DNA from: a bacterium HR28
Lineage (GTDB): Bacteria; Chloroflexota; Chloroflexia; Thermomicrobiales; Thermomicrobiaceae
NCBI GenBank assembly: GCA_002898255.1
Contig: BEIE01000001.1
Span: 1,323,554 to 1,387,553, forward strand
DNA: 64,000 bases
Direction: 5' to 3'
Positions 25,419 to 33,383 of this stretch are shown here, piece by piece. The notes beneath the pieces were generated by a model. That model was not told where the DNA came from and searched no databases. It saw nothing but the letters and a program-made list of their open reading frames with translations. The first letter of the stretch is position 1. Each line of letters opens with the position of its first letter. A program made the position numbers and the translations under genes.

Positions 25419-26885
25419 TCAGCTGGTGACGGGGAACTGTGACCAGGTGCCGTCGTCAAAGAGGACGTAGACAAAACCGCGGTCGCTTTGGATCATGGTT
25501 CCATGCTCGAAGTTCTGGATACGCGCTCCAGTTGCCATGACGTGAATCTCGGACTCAGTTGCGTATCCGAGAGAGTTAGCCAAAGTAAGCGCTTCCCATA
25601 CCTGGCCAAACGTTCCACCGGGGAGCCAGAGGTTCGGCTCGACCGAGCGGAACTCGAGCGGTGGGTCGACTGGGGCTGGCTCAGGCACACTCTTCCACGT
25701 GCCGGTGGCTTCAAGGACGTACACAGTTAGCGTATCAAAGCGCTCGACCATCAATCCCCGCTGGAAAGCGAGCTCCGCGGCATTGACGACGAATGCTGGA
25801 GAGACTGGTGCCCCAAGCTTTTGCTGCACTGCTTGATCAGCCCAGTAGATCCGGCCGAACGCTCCTGTGACTGGAATCGGTTCGGGAGTCGCCGGAGTGG
25901 GCGAGGGAGCTGGCGTCGGAGTTGGCTCCGGAGCAGGAGTCGGTGGTACTGGCGTTGGTGTTGGAAGCGGTGTCGGAGTTGGACTCGCCACCGGTACCAC
26001 TGTTGGTGCCGGTTGCGGGGCCGGAGGCGGAGAAACTGACGGTTGCGACGAATTCGAAGATGGGGCAGGGGTGGGTGACGACTCGGACGGCACGGGGGTG
26101 CTGGCCGTTTGCGGGGTGGGGCTGGACTCGGCGACCGCAGGAGCAATGGGCGTTGGAGACGGCCCCGGTTCTGGAGCAACAGGGGTTAGGCCAGGCGTCT
26201 CAGTCGTATGCACAATGGCGCTGGAGGTGTGGAAGGTCAATGTGTAGGTCAGGCCGAGCCGATGTCCCCAACGATCCTCGGCATCAGGGAGAATGGCAAT
26301 CTGATAGACAGTGTCCGGGAGGAGTGCCACTCGACGTTCGCTATCGGCTCCAATAATCAGCTTTGTTCCTTCCCAGCTGATGGGCAAGCGCTCACGCTCA
26401 CCGGGCGGAGAGATGCGGAGGTTCTGCAGCACCGATTCCTCGTTCATTGGCTTGGAAAAGACGATCTCGATTGGCTGATAGATTGGCCATAGTTGAGTGG
26501 TTCCGGCTGCAGGGCGCGACTCAAGGATGCGCGGAGGCTGAGAACGCTGCAGTCCAATGCTTGCGGAAAGTACGAGGGCGAGGACAATCACGACACTCAA
26601 CGCCGTCGCTGTCACAGCCATACGAAAGCGGTGGCTGCGCCGCTGTTCGCGTTCTGTCTCTGCCAGCCGTTGCCAGAGTTCGCGCTGGAGCTGTCGCGGG
26701 GGTGGCGGGGTCGGTGGAAGACGACGCAAACGTTCGCGGAGACTCTGGTACTCTTGGAGGCGGCGCTGACAATCCACGCAGATGGCCAAATGTGCAAACA
26801 ACCGCTGTCGTTCCTCGTCCGACAGTTCGCCGTCGAGGTAGGCGGAGAGTAGGGGCCGGTAGAAACGACAGCTCCGCGAGCCCAT
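25419..26885 (-). CDS. membrane anti-sigma factor with zinc-finger, Ig-like domain and surface modules
   Basis: A 488-residue single-pass protein. Residues 1-60 form an anti-sigma zinc-finger domain with His32-x3-Cys36-x2-Cys39 (HLAICVDC). One transmembrane helix lies at about 89-112. Outside come a Big_5/SbsA-type Ig-like domain (about 118-220, with IVFSKPMNEESV), a long Pro/Thr/Ser-rich linker (about 225-335) and two related C-terminal modules, each ending in a YVL...GTW pattern. It overlaps the ECF sigma gene by one base (taATG), so it should bind and restrain that sigma factor. RseP-like proteolysis is a plausible release step (inference). The elaborate exterior is unusual and may sense the envelope. 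Confidence 0.85.
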   Translation of the reverse strand: MGSRSCRFYRPLLSAYLDGELSDEERQRLFAHLAICVDCQRRLQEYQSLRERLRRLPPTPPPPRQLQRELWQRLAETEREQRRSHRFRMAVTATALSVVIVLALVLSASIGLQRSQPPRILESRPAAGTTQLWPIYQPIEIVFSKPMNEESVLQNLRISPPGERERLPISWEGTKLIIGADSERRVALLPDTVYQIAILPDAEDRWGHRLGLTYTLTFHTSSAIVHTTETPGLTPVAPEPGPSPTPIAPAVAESSPTPQTASTPVPSESSPTPAPSSNSSQPSVSPPPAPQPAPTVVPVASPTPTPLPTPTPVPPTPAPEPTPTPAPSPTPATPEPIPVTGAFGRIYWADQAVQQKLGAPVSPAFVVNAAELAFQRGLMVERFDTLTVYVLEATGTWKSVPEPAPVDPPLEFRSVEPNLWLPGGTFGQVWEALTLANSLGYATESEIHVMATGARIQNFEHGTMIQSDRGFVYVLFDDGTWSQFPVTS

Positions 26886-27475
26886 TAGGTCGACGATGCC
26901 TCCATCTCGTGGTAGAGGCGGCGAAATTCCTCACGAGCCCGAAACAGCAGCGACTTGGCGGCAGATCGCGAAATCCCAAGCAACTCCGCAATCTCGTCAC
27001 TCGAATAGCCTTCATACTCGCGGAGGATGAGTGCAGCTCGATAGCGTGGTTGCAGTTGCTGTAAAACGCGCGTGACGACATCTTGAGTTTCGGTCTGCAT
27101 CAACGCTCGTTCCGGATCGGTGCCGTTTGCACGGAGTGAGGCTCCTTGCCAGGGGGCGAGCTGATCCAGGCGCAACCAGCGCAGTCGGTTGCGTCGGCGG
27201 AGCGTATCTAAGCAAACGTTGGCAGCAATGCGACGTAACCAGGCACCCAGGTTTAAGTCGTCGCTCGTCTGGGGAAGCGCTTTGTATGCTCGAATAAAAC
27301 ACTCCTGAGTCAGGTCATTGGCATCCTCCGCATTCCCAACCATGCGGTAGATAAATTGATAGATCGTGCGCTCGTATTTCTGATAGAGCAGGGTAAATGC
27401 TTCTTCGTCGCCCGCCTTGGCACGGGCGACACACCGTAACTCGTCTGCCGCGGACAGCGCAAAGGTGCCCGACAT
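26885..27475 (-). CDS. ECF-subfamily RNA polymerase sigma factor
   Basis: A 196-residue group IV sigma factor. Region 2 includes YQKYERTIYQFIYRMVGNAEDANDLTQECFIRAYKAL, and region 4 has LQPRYRAALILREYEGYSSDEIAELLGISRSAAKSLLFRAREEFRRLY. A short linker replaces region 3. ATG 27475 has GGGAGG seven bases upstream and is preferred to an open frame reaching 27616. It is coupled by a one-base overlap to the anti-sigma gene. Such pairs usually autoregulate, but I could not assign the target promoter by eye. Confidence 0.93.
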   Translation of the reverse strand: MSGTFALSAADELRCVARAKAGDEEAFTLLYQKYERTIYQFIYRMVGNAEDANDLTQECFIRAYKALPQTSDDLNLGAWLRRIAANVCLDTLRRRNRLRWLRLDQLAPWQGASLRANGTDPERALMQTETQDVVTRVLQQLQPRYRAALILREYEGYSSDEIAELLGISRSAAKSLLFRAREEFRRLYHEMEASST

Positions 27476-28012
27476 TCCCTGTCCTCCCATGTCTATAACG
27501 AGCGACGGCTCGTCTGGATGCGGTGTACTCACGGCAGCGCTCCTGACGTGCCGATCGTACATGGTGCACCGTCGGTTGTCAATTCGGTGTGTGCTTGTCA
27601 GCGCCTGGCTTGCCACCCATGACCTGGCGACCTCGCTGGCCCGCAGTGTGCATCGGCCTCACACGTGCTGGCGTACGCCTCTTGGCAGGAAGATGGAGCA
27701 GTGTCCGCACATACTAGCCGGTCGGGACGGTCGTTGCCCGTTGCTGCGATCGCACGAAGCTGCCGGGGGATCAGTGCTGTCCAACCGCAATGTCTCACGC
27801 CAACGTGGCGTGTAGCCCTGTCTGCGCACCTGGAGCCGCGGAAGTCGACCAGGCGTTTCGAGACGGCTTTCCGATGCACGGGAGTTCCGCTTGACTCGAT
27901 GGCAGAATGCCGGTGTTGAAGGAGAGACTGGAGCGGCAAACGAGCGCAGTGCGTCCATATTGCCAAGGGAAGGATCGCCGATCCGGTTATCTGCTAGGGC
28001 GCGTGCTACGGT
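27476..28012. other. intergenic stretch upstream of the sigma operon and the methyltransferase gene
   Basis: This divergent gap must hold the promoter of the ECF sigma operon and probably that of the rightward gene. I see no convincing gene in it: open frames on both strands are rich in rare amino acids and lack ribosome sites. I looked for SAM, SAH and cobalamin riboswitch core motifs ahead of the methyltransferase gene and saw none. Confidence 0.5.
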
Positions 28013-28237
28013 ATGACAAATGTTCGCTTGTCTGCGGTTCAGAGGATCCCGCTGCACGAACTCACGCTGTTCCTGAGCATGCGAGAGCACTACGCAGCTG
28101 CCTTTCACCCGTATTTCCGTGGGAGAGCGGATGTACCACTGCAAATGATTTGTGGTGTCACAGCACAGCTTAGAAGGCGAACGAGTACACTCACTCGTCA
28201 GGCGGTTGTTGGGGCACGGAGCGAACGGGACTGGTGA
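28013..28237 (+). CDS. possible small protein ahead of the homocysteine methyltransferase gene
   Basis: A 74-residue frame starting at ATG 28013 and ending within the start region of the next gene. It contains a moderately hydrophobic middle (LHELTLFLSMREHYAAAF, then VPLQMICGVTAQL) and a basic C-terminal half. I recognise no family. No clear ribosome binding site precedes it; a TATG-like element lies immediately upstream, so a leaderless start is conceivable. The overlap with the downstream start would suit a leader peptide or coupled gene, but this may be chance. Confidence 0.3.
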   Translation: MTNVRLSAVQRIPLHELTLFLSMREHYAAAFHPYFRGRADVPLQMICGVTAQLRRRTSTLTRQAVVGARSERDW

Positions 28238-28239
28238 CG

Positions 28240-30120
28240 ATGGCGCATCCGTTTCTCGAGCGATTGCAGCGAGGGCCGTTGCTTGCTGATGGGGCAATGG
28301 GGACACAGCTGTACGAACGAGGGGTGCGGCTTGAGCAGTGCTTTGAGGCAGTGAATCTGCGCGAGCCGGACTTAGTTGTGGCGATCCACCGCGACTACAT
28401 TTTGGCAGGAGCGGAGTTGATCGAAACAAACACCTTTGGGGCGAATCGGATGAAGCTCGAGTCGCACGGGCTGGGCGAACGTGTACGGGACGTGAACCGA
28501 CGGGCCGTCCGTCTCGCTCGCGAGGCAAGAGAGATTACAGGTATTCCCGTTCTCATCGCTGGAGCGGTCGGACCGAGTGGGCGGATCCTCGCCCCGATCG
28601 GTACCGTCGCACCGGAGACGATTCGTGACGTGTTTCGTGAGCAGATCGAGGCGTTGCTCGAAGGTGGCGTTGATCTCCTGATCTTCGAGACGTTCAGTCA
28701 GCTAGAAGAGCTGCGGCAAGCGATCCTCGCTGCCCGTGAGGTCAGTGATCTCCCGCTCGTCGCGCAGATGACCTTCGCCGCCGATGGGCGGACGATGGCG
28801 GGCCACACGCCGGACGTGGTTGTGCAATCGCTTACCGAACTCGGGGTAGATGCCATCGGGGTGAACTGCAGTGTCGGCCCACGGCCGATGCTTGCTGTTC
28901 TCCGGGACATGGTAGCGGCAAACACGGGGAATATTCCGTTGTCCGCGATGCCGAATGCTGGGTGGCCGACTGTTCTCGGTGATCGCGTGATCTTTGGCTC
29001 CTCGCCGGACTATTTTGCAGAGTTCGCTCAAGAAGCACTCGAGCTGGGCGTTCGGATCCTGGGAGGCTGCTGTGGCACAACGCCAAATCACATCGCCGCC
29101 ATGCGGCGAGTCCTTGACGAGCAGAGGGGCACGAGTGTTTCCAGCGGTGCGGCGATCCGCCTTGAAGAGCGTGTTCGGCCGGTGACTGTCCTGGCTCCGG
29201 AGGGGCCGACGCGACTCAAGCAGAAGCTGGGACGGGAATTCATTATTAGTGTCGAGATTGATCCTCCGAAGGGACTGAATCCTCAGAAGGCGATTGATGG
29301 TGCCCGGATTTTGCGTCAGTCTGGGGTCGAGTTCATCAACGTCGCGGATAGCCCAATGGCGCGCGTACGCCTGAGCGCCTTGGGGCTTTGCTACCTTTTG
29401 CAACATGAGGTCGGCATCGAGACGATTTTGCACCTGACGACACGCGACCGGAATCTGATGGGACTCCAATCGGATTTGCTTGGTGCCCACGCGCTCGGGG
29501 TGCGCAACATTTTGGCTCTTACAGGTGATCCTCCGACCTTGGGTGACTATCCTCATGCCACTCCAGTCTACGACGTGGACTCAATAGGACTAGTGCGGAT
29601 CTTAACGAATTTCAATAATGGTATGGACGCCGGTGGGGCCTCGATCGGCCAGCAGGCGAGCTTCACCATCGGGGTGGCTTGCGATCCGACACGCTCTGAC
29701 CTTGACCGGGAGTTGGAGCGGCTCCATGCCAAGCTCGCTGCGGGGGCGCACTTTATCATGACGCAACCTGTCTTTGATCTGGACACGTGGTTGACCTTTG
29801 TGCGGAAGTACGAGGAGCGCTACGGGCCGCTTGGGGTGCCAGTCTTGCTCGGTATCCTTCCACTACAGAGCTACCGACATGCAGTGTTCCTGCACAATGA
29901 AGTGCCCGGTATCACGTTGACGGAAGAAGCGCTAGAGCGGATGCGGCGGGCAGGTGCCAACGGGCGTGCCGAAGGGGTCGCAATGGCGCGCGACCTTGTC
30001 GCCAGGGCCTACGAGGTGGTGGAGGGGATTTACATCATGCCATCCTTCGGTCGCTACGAGGTGGCGGTCGAAGTGGTGGAGAGCTTACCGCAGAACCGAG
30101 TTCGCCGAGTGACCTCGTGA
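28240..30120 (+). CDS. bifunctional homocysteine S-methyltransferase / 5,10-methylenetetrahydrofolate reductase
   Basis: A 626-residue fusion. The N-terminal half (about 1-300) is a zinc homocysteine methyltransferase barrel: [24 protein letters not shown] and [12 protein letters not shown] supply the Cys ligands. The C-terminal half (about 320-615) is a MetF-type flavin reductase: [50 protein letters not shown] and GILPL. Similar fusions (YitJ type) make methionine and supply methyl-folate; no cobalamin domain is present, so the methyl donor for the first half is uncertain. ATG 28240 has GGGA nine bases upstream; GTG 28234 is an alternative start. Confidence 0.92.
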   Translation: MAHPFLERLQRGPLLADGAMGTQLYERGVRLEQCFEAVNLREPDLVVAIHRDYILAGAELIETNTFGANRMKLESHGLGERVRDVNRRAVRLAREAREITGIPVLIAGAVGPSGRILAPIGTVAPETIRDVFREQIEALLEGGVDLLIFETFSQLEELRQAILAAREVSDLPLVAQMTFAADGRTMAGHTPDVVVQSLTELGVDAIGVNCSVGPRPMLAVLRDMVAANTGNIPLSAMPNAGWPTVLGDRVIFGSSPDYFAEFAQEALELGVRILGGCCGTTPNHIAAMRRVLDEQRGTSVSSGAAIRLEERVRPVTVLAPEGPTRLKQKLGREFIISVEIDPPKGLNPQKAIDGARILRQSGVEFINVADSPMARVRLSALGLCYLLQHEVGIETILHLTTRDRNLMGLQSDLLGAHALGVRNILALTGDPPTLGDYPHATPVYDVDSIGLVRILTNFNNGMDAGGASIGQQASFTIGVACDPTRSDLDRELERLHAKLAAGAHFIMTQPVFDLDTWLTFVRKYEERYGPLGVPVLLGILPLQSYRHAVFLHNEVPGITLTEEALERMRRAGANGRAEGVAMARDLVARAYEVVEGIYIMPSFGRYEVAVEVVESLPQNRVRRVTS

Positions 30121-30132
30121 GGCGCAACAGTT

Positions 30133-30183
30133 TGCTATACTGCCGAATGGCTGTCTTTCTGCGGCCGTTCTCGCGGTCCGCAG
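30133..30183 (+). promoter_or_regulatory. rplS promoter (extended -10) and leader hairpin
   Basis: TGCTATACT (30133-30141) is an extended -10 element 13 bases after the preceding stop; a -35 is not clear. The leader then forms a hairpin: CTGCGGCCG (30159-30167) pairs with CGG-CCGCAG (30174-30183) with one bulged T and a 6-base loop, about 30 bases before the rplS start. It could be a ribosomal-protein leader. Confidence 0.5.
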
Positions 30184-30214
30184 CGCGGGAGAGTGCGGGA
30201 TAAGGACTGAAGCG

Positions 30215-30586
30215 ATGCAGGATCTCATCCGCAGTGTCCAAGAGCAGTACCTGAGGACAGATTTGCCTCCTTTCAGCCCGGGTGACACGGTGCGCGTGCA
30301 CTACCGTGTTGTCGAGGGTGGGAATGTGCGCGTGCAGCCGTTCGAAGGTGTTGTCATCCGCAAGCGGGGTGGCGGGACGGATGCGACCTTCACGGTGCGC
30401 CGGATCGCCTCGCACGGCATCGGAGTCGAGCGGACGTTCCCGTTGCACAGTCCGCTCATTGAGAAGATTGAGGTGTTGCGCCACGGGAAGGTGCGTCGCG
30501 CACGCTTGTACTACCTGCGTGAGCGTGCTGGAAAGGCGGCTCGTCTGAAGGAGCGACGGCGCCCTGAAGGCAGCTACCTGCGCTGA
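30215..30586 (+). CDS. rplS: 50S ribosomal protein L19
   Basis: A 123-residue ribosomal protein at the 30S-50S interface. It shows the L19 core [35 protein letters not shown] and the conserved [30 protein letters not shown], followed by the basic [18 protein letters not shown] tail. It is slightly longer than the usual about 115 residues. Start ATG is preceded by GATAAGGA. It heads a seven-gene operon; rplS followed by rnhB and yraN is a widespread arrangement. Confidence 0.97.
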   Translation: MQDLIRSVQEQYLRTDLPPFSPGDTVRVHYRVVEGGNVRVQPFEGVVIRKRGGGTDATFTVRRIASHGIGVERTFPLHSPLIEKIEVLRHGKVRRARLYYLRERAGKAARLKERRRPEGSYLR

Positions 30587-30597
30587 GGGGTGTGGCG

Positions 30598-31260
30598 ATG
30601 TCAGCGCCGCTCGTCTCGTCCAGCAAGCGCCAGCCTGGCCGGGACGAGCGGCCGACTTTCAACCTTGAGCAGGAATTGTGGCAAGCCGGAAAGGTCCGGG
30701 TCGCCGGGCTCGATGAGGTGGGCCGGGGGGCGCTCGCGGGACCTGTTGTTGCTGCGGCTTGCGTTTTCGCCCCTGGCACAGACATCCCTGATCTTCTCTC
30801 TGACTCCAAGCGGCTCACCCCGCGCCAGCGAGCGCGTATCGCCGAGTGGATTCGCCTTCACGCCACAGCGTGGGCACTCGGCGCTGCGTCGCATCGTGAA
30901 ATCGACCGGTTCGGCATTGTTCGCGCGACCGCGCTGGCGATGCACCGCGCCTTAGCGCGTTTGGGACCGGTCGATCATGTCCTCTATGACGGTCTCGTGC
31001 TTCCGGGCTTTGACTCGATGATCTCAACCGCGATCGTCGGAGGTGATTGCCTCTGTGCGAGCATCGCTGCAGCCTCGATTCTGGCCAAGGTCACGCGCGA
31101 TCGCCTGATGGAGCGGCTTGCTCGGTTCTTCCCCGGGTACGGGTGGGAAGACAATGCAGGATATGGGACGCCTGCCCATCGGCAGGCGATAGCCCGTCTT
31201 GGCCTGACGCCTCTCCACCGTCGCTCGTTCCGGATCGGATTAAGCGTTCAGGAGGATTAA
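30598..31260 (+). CDS. rnhB: ribonuclease HII
   Basis: A 220-residue endonuclease removing ribonucleotides from DNA. The metal-binding acidic residues lie in GLDEVGRGALAGPVVAAA (Asp-Glu), VDHVLYDGLVLPG and GDCLCASIAAASILAKVTRD. The DSKRLTPRQR segment is also conserved, and the end GYGTPAHRQAIARLGLTPLHRRSF matches the family. ATG 30598 follows GAGGGG by seven bases; a GTG two codons earlier is possible. An N-terminal extension of about 30 basic residues precedes the fold. It is the second gene of the rplS operon. Confidence 0.95.
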   Translation: MSAPLVSSSKRQPGRDERPTFNLEQELWQAGKVRVAGLDEVGRGALAGPVVAAACVFAPGTDIPDLLSDSKRLTPRQRARIAEWIRLHATAWALGAASHREIDRFGIVRATALAMHRALARLGPVDHVLYDGLVLPGFDSMISTAIVGGDCLCASIAAASILAKVTRDRLMERLARFFPGYGWEDNAGYGTPAHRQAIARLGLTPLHRRSFRIGLSVQED

Positions 31261-31263
31261 CCG

Positions 31264-31647
31264 GTGAGACGCTCCGAACTAGGAGAGGCGGGGGAAGCGG
31301 CAGTCGCCCGCTGGCTTGCCGACAGAGGATGGGTTGTCATCGCACGTAACTGGCGTTGCCGCAGCGGTGAGCTTGATATCGTTGCCCTTGACGACGATGT
31401 TCTTGTTGCGGTCGAGGTGAAAGTGCGGCGAGTGGATGTCGCCGAGCCGGCCGAGTGGGCCGTAACCACTGCTAAGCGACGCCGGCTGCTGGCGACGCTG
31501 GAAGAGTTCCTTGCGGCACACCCGGAGCATGGTCAGCGACTCTGTCGTATCGACCTTGTAGCCGTGACAGTGGATCGGGCTGGCCGTGTCGTTCGGTGGA
31601 GGCATTTCCCAGGCAGCGTCAGTGAAGGGGAGGATGGTTGGCGGTGA
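31264..31647 (+). CDS. YraN/UPF0102-family nuclease-fold protein
   Basis: A 127-residue protein of the restriction-endonuclease-like YraN family. The motifs are LGEAGEAAVARWLADRGW, the core NWRCRSGELDIVALDDDVLVAVEVKVR (Glu-Asp and Glu-x-Lys of the PD-(D/E)xK active site), and RIDLVAVTVD. Its biological role is not established, though it is widely linked to rnhB. GTG 31264 is just three bases after the rnhB stop, with AGGAGG spanning that stop. The end overlaps the next gene by ten bases. Confidence 0.9.
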   Translation: MRRSELGEAGEAAVARWLADRGWVVIARNWRCRSGELDIVALDDDVLVAVEVKVRRVDVAEPAEWAVTTAKRRRLLATLEEFLAAHPEHGQRLCRIDLVAVTVDRAGRVVRWRHFPGSVSEGEDGWR

Positions 31648-32858
31648 TTGACGCTGCGTTGGTCACGCGTTTGTGGCAGGCGGGACGGGAGCGGCGGAAT
31701 GAGCTCGTCTCTTTTGCGCAGGAACTTATCCGGACGAGAAGCCTTCCCGGCGAGGAACGCGCAATTGCGGAGCTTGTCGCAGGACATCTTCAGAAGCTCG
31801 GATACGACGAGGTGGATTTCGACCGAGCTGGCAATGTTGTTGGCCTCATTCGCGGCACCGGTAGTGGACTGTCCGTCCAGTTCAATGCACATCTCGATCA
31901 CGTCCATGAGGGGGATCCAGAGGCGTGGCGTTATCCGCCGTACGCTGGGGTTGTCGCTGATGGTGTCCTGTACGGTCGCGGTGCCTGCGACGTGAAAGGG
32001 GCGCTGGCCAGTCAAGTGTATGGTCTAGTCCTGCTCCGTGATCTTGGCGTGCGCCCGCCCGGTGACTGTTATGTCACAGCGGTCGTTCAGGAGGAGGTCG
32101 GTGGGCTTGGGGCCGCGGTACTCTGCGAATGGCTGCGGACCGATGCCGTTGTGCTCGGTGAGGCGACAAACCTAGAGTTGCGGCGTGGCCATCGCGGTCG
32201 AGTCGCTATCGAGGTGCGATTTGTTGGTCGCTCGGCCCACGCGAGTGCCCCGGAACGTGGGGCCAATCCGCTTTTTGCGCTTGGTCGCTTCCTCTCACGC
32301 TTGAACGAACTGGAACATCGAGAGCATCCTGAACTAGGCAGGAGCACTGTTGCCCCGACGCTACTGCGCACGGATCAAGAAAGCCCGAACGTGATTCCCC
32401 GGTCGGTGCGGCTGGTGTTGGACTGGCGGACTGTGCCAGGAGAAGACCCGGAAGAGTTACGAAGCATGGTTGCTGCATTGGCGGCTGACTGTCTCGTGGA
32501 GGGCGTTCTCGCGGACGTCACGGTTCCCGTCCGTGCTGCTTGCAGCTATCGAGGGGTGACGATGGAGCTCCCCCCGACGAGAGGTTATGTTCTTCCCGCT
32601 GATCACCGAGCGATTCGGACCGCAAGGCGGACACTCGAGACGGTGTTTGGCCGACCAGTATCGGACGGATTCTGGCGGTTTGCGACGGATGGCGGGCACT
32701 TTATAGCCCACGGGATGGCGACGATCGGGTTTGCGCCTGGCGATGAATCGCTTGCGCACACGGTGAACGATAGCGTGCGGATCGATGATCTGGAGGCAGC
32801 AATGGTCGGGTACGCGGCGCTCGCGTTAGCCTTGACCAGCGTGGAGGGAGAGCCGTGA
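31638..32858 (+). CDS. M20-family hydrolase (YgeY-like)
   Basis: A 406-residue zinc amidohydrolase. Metal-site motifs are QFNAHLDHVHEGD (His and Asp), GRGACDVKGALASQ (bridging Asp), VVQEEVGGLG (Glu-Glu), LGEATNLELRRGHRGR and the late FAPGDESLAHTVNDSV (His). The closest resemblance I recall is the YgeY branch annotated as 'selenium metabolism' hydrolase; this is memory, not a search. Start is TTG 31638 with GGGGAGG four bases before it, or GTG 31644; both overlap yraN. Its stop overlaps the moaB start (GTGA). It differs from the M20 enzyme at 454 in sequence and context. Confidence 0.85.
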   Translation: MAVIDAALVTRLWQAGRERRNELVSFAQELIRTRSLPGEERAIAELVAGHLQKLGYDEVDFDRAGNVVGLIRGTGSGLSVQFNAHLDHVHEGDPEAWRYPPYAGVVADGVLYGRGACDVKGALASQVYGLVLLRDLGVRPPGDCYVTAVVQEEVGGLGAAVLCEWLRTDAVVLGEATNLELRRGHRGRVAIEVRFVGRSAHASAPERGANPLFALGRFLSRLNELEHREHPELGRSTVAPTLLRTDQESPNVIPRSVRLVLDWRTVPGEDPEELRSMVAALAADCLVEGVLADVTVPVRAACSYRGVTMELPPTRGYVLPADHRAIRTARRTLETVFGRPVSDGFWRFATDGGHFIAHGMATIGFAPGDESLAHTVNDSVRIDDLEAAMVGYAALALALTSVEGEP

Positions 32859-33364
32859 GCACGAGCATCGAACAGCATCGGGCAGCCGCACCCCGATCGG
32901 TCCGCTGTGCGGTAATAACGGTCAGCGATACCCGGACGGCAGAAACTGATACAAGCGGGGCCCTGATTCGGGAGCGTTTAGAGCGTTGGGGTCATCAGGT
33001 TATCGCCTACGCTATCGTTCCGGACGAAGCAGATCAGATTGGCCAGTTGCTTGACGAGTTTCTGGAGCGGCCGGACTGTGACGCGGTGCTGTTGAACGGA
33101 GGCACTGGCATCGCACGACGGGACGTCACTTATGAGGCAGTCGCCGCGCGACTCGAAAAGCGGTTAGACGGGTTCGGTGAACTTTTCCGATGGTTGAGTT
33201 ACCGTGAGATTGGAACGGCAGCGATGCTCTCGCGCGCCATCGCTGGTGTCGCACGCGGCAAGGTCGTCATTGCAATGCCCGGCTCGACCGGTGCGGTGCG
33301 ATTGGCGATGGATGAGCTTGTGCTGCCCGAGCTCGCACATCTCGTATTTGAGGCGCGCAAGTGA
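32855..33364 (+). CDS. moaB: molybdenum cofactor biosynthesis protein MoaB/Mog family
   Basis: A 169-residue MoaB/MogA-fold protein that adenylylates molybdopterin or assists metal insertion. Motifs are VITVSDTRTAETDTSG, the GGTGIARRDVTYEAV segment (canonical GGTG-x5-D-x-T) and FRWLSYREIGTAAMLSRAIAG, followed by VIAMPGSTGAVRLAMDELVLPEL. GTG 32855 overlaps the previous stop by four bases. It lies 2.2 kb from moaA on the same strand. MoaB and MogA cannot be firmly separated on sequence alone. Confidence 0.9.
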   Translation: MSTSIEQHRAAAPRSVRCAVITVSDTRTAETDTSGALIRERLERWGHQVIAYAIVPDEADQIGQLLDEFLERPDCDAVLLNGGTGIARRDVTYEAVAARLEKRLDGFGELFRWLSYREIGTAAMLSRAIAGVARGKVVIAMPGSTGAVRLAMDELVLPELAHLVFEARK

Positions 33365-33383
33365 GCGGAGAAGGGTCGACGAC

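Noticed and set aside
25867..26247. Glycine/valine-rich plus-strand frame resembling a structural repeat protein
   Set aside because: It is the exact antisense of the Pro/Thr/Ser linker of the anti-sigma factor; the periodicity comes from that linker.
27665..27919. Plus-strand 84-residue frame in the sigma/methyltransferase gap
   Set aside because: Cys/Arg/Ser-rich, no ribosome site, and overlapped by equally open frames on the other strand.
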